Of a stretch of DNA of 14,109 nt, positions 12,984-14,109 are shown in pieces; positions within the stretch are counted from its first letter, which is position 1; each line of letters opens with the position of its first letter. The stretch spans positions 1 through 14,109 of the forward strand of contig JAAAOD010000247.1 in NCBI GenBank assembly GCA_009908535.1, in the 5' to 3' direction. The DNA comes from Verrucomicrobiota bacterium (GTDB lineage: Bacteria; Verrucomicrobiota; Verrucomicrobiia; Opitutales; Oceanipulchritudinaceae). The notes under the pieces were generated by a model. The model was given only the letters and a program-made list of their open reading frames with translations, did no database searches and was not told where the DNA came from. A program made the translations under genes and the position numbers.

Positions 12984-14109
12984 TTAATGCCCGCCATGGT
13001 CGTTCCCGTTCGCGCCGTGGGGGGCGGCCGCGCCCTGACCATTGGTCACCGGCTGCGCGCTCTTGTATTCTTTTCGGCTGTGCGCCTTCGCGAAAGCGTC
13101 CGGCATTCGCGGATTGGGGTTGCGCAGGCGGGCGAGGTAGGTCGTCCGCGGCCGCGTGTTGAGGTAGCCCAGCAGGGCGTAGTCGCGGTCGTTCTGCTTC
13201 GCCTTCGTCACTTCGCTTTCCGGGTCGCTGATATCGCCGAAGACGATCGCTTCCGAGGGGCAGGCCGCCTGGCAGGCCGTGCGGATGACCCCGTCGGGAA
13301 CCTTGATGTCATTGCTGTCCTTGGCCTTCACGCGCTGGGCGATCTTGCCCTGCTCGATGCGCTGCACGCAGTAGGTGCACTTTTCCATCACCCCGCGCAT
13401 GCGTACGGTGACATCCGGGTTGCTCTGCATGGCCTTGAGCGTGCCCCCTTCCGTCTTGTATCGGTTGGTCCCTACCGGACCAGCGTAAAACTCGTCGGAG
13501 CTGCGTTTATTGTAATCGAAGAAATTGAAGCGGCGGACCTTGTAGGGGCAGTTGTTCGCGCAGTAGCGCGTCCCCACGCAGCGGTTGTAGGCCATGACGT
13601 TGAGGCCCTGGCGGTCGTGCACGGTGGCGTTGACCGGGCAGACCTGCTCGCAGGGCGCCATCTCGCAATGCAGGCAACCGACCGGCATGATGGAGGCCTG
13701 CGGATCGGCCGGGAGGGAATGGCGGTTCTCCTCGAGATCGCCGGTGGAGTAATAGCGGTCGAGGCGGATCCAGTGCATTTCGCGTCCCCGCATGATCTGG
13801 TCCTTCCCGACGATGGGAATGTTGTTTTCACTCTGGCAGGCGAGGACGCAGGCGTTGCAGCCGGTGCAGGAATTGAGGTCGATGCTCATTCCCCATTGCT
13901 GGTCGGGGATGAACTTCTCCCTCGCCTCCGGATCCTGCCAGACCTTGTAGTTAGGCGGCGGAGCCCCGAAATCCGGCGTCTCGTAGGCGGAACCGCCGCG
14001 CGGCGTGTTCAGCGACTTGTAGGCCAGGGAAGCGTCCTTGTCCTTTCCGTAGATGGGCGGGCTGTGGCTCTCCATGCCCATCTCGGAGACAAAATCAGGG
14101 TTGTCGGTG
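12984..14109 (-). CDS. actB: Alternative complex III iron-sulphur subunit ActB, C-terminal part (partial)
   Basis: The open frame enters from the right edge and ends at TAA 12984-12986; about 375 residues are visible. ActB is normally about 1000 residues: a molybdopterin-oxidoreductase-like half without cofactor, fused to this ferredoxin half that carries electrons. The visible part has DLNSCTGCNACVLAC, CLHCEMAPCEQVC, CVGTRYCANNCP and CTYCVQ with a late CQAACP. In the third motif Thr replaces one Cys (CVGT), leaving three ligands; this fits the [3Fe-4S] cluster known beside three [4Fe-4S] clusters in ACIII. The internal ATG at 14081 is not taken as the start, because the frame stays open and ActB-like upstream of it. 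The tail is His/Gly/Asn-rich. The N-terminal half and actA would lie beyond the edge. Confidence 0.95.
   Translation of the reverse strand, partial: TDNPDFVSEMGMESHSPPIYGKDKDASLAYKSLNTPRGGSAYETPDFGAPPPNYKVWQDPEAREKFIPDQQWGMSIDLNSCTGCNACVLACQSENNIPIVGKDQIMRGREMHWIRLDRYYSTGDLEENRHSLPADPQASIMPVGCLHCEMAPCEQVCPVNATVHDRQGLNVMAYNRCVGTRYCANNCPYKVRRFNFFDYNKRSSDEFYAGPVGTNRYKTEGGTLKAMQSNPDVTVRMRGVMEKCTYCVQRIEQGKIAQRVKAKDSNDIKVPDGVIRTACQAACPSEAIVFGDISDPESEVTKAKQNDRDYALLGYLNTRPRTTYLARLRNPNPRMPDAFAKAHSRKEYKSAQPVTNGQGAAAPHGANGNDHGGH

Overview
The window is a GC-rich (roughly 60 %) piece of a bacterial chromosome. Gene content and the style of several proteins point to Verrucomicrobiota, probably the Opitutae branch. 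The main clues are a two-domain CbiX-like chelatase, a PFK with a GGNGT motif, and an alternative complex III (ACIII) joined to a cbb3-type oxidase. This placement rests on recalled protein resemblance, not on a search.

Left part (1-5299), housekeeping genes in small units. It opens with the last 36 codons of an M20-type peptidase (+), which faces the aspartate-semialdehyde dehydrogenase gene asd (-). The 168 bp between their stop codons are almost filled by a hairpin repeat family: three head-to-tail 39-bp units plus one diverged copy in the opposite orientation. Divergent from asd are an L,D-transpeptidase (YkuD fold) and a 6-phosphofructokinase (both +). A CbiX/SirB-like chelatase (-) follows, convergent with pfk. 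Divergent from it is pyrE (orotate phosphoribosyltransferase, +), and then a YugP-type membrane zinc peptidase (+).

Right part (5327-14109), one long minus-strand respiratory gene cluster that runs off the right edge. In transcription order it holds actB (C-terminal iron-sulphur half only), actC, actD, actE, actF, a small one-helix protein of unknown function, a CcoS-like protein, ccoN, ccoO and a monohaem ccoP-like cytochrome. Most junctions overlap (TAATG or ATGA) or are 4-33 bp apart, so it reads as one operon. The expected path is quinol to ACIII (ActC/ActF membrane modules, ActB Fe-S clusters, ActE haem), then the membrane-anchored cytochromes c (CcoO, CcoP-like), then the haem-copper centre of CcoN and O2. 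The pentahaem subunit gene actA is not in the window; it would be expected beyond the right edge.

There are no RNA genes, insertion sequences, phage genes or CRISPR arrays, and no gene-free stretch over 300 bp. The points most worth a second look are the hairpin repeat family between the two convergent stop codons, where one copy shows compensatory stem changes, and the operon-level union of ACIII with an atypical cbb3 oxidase. The oxidase has a monohaem CcoP, a linked CcoS-like protein and an unassigned one-helix protein between the two modules.
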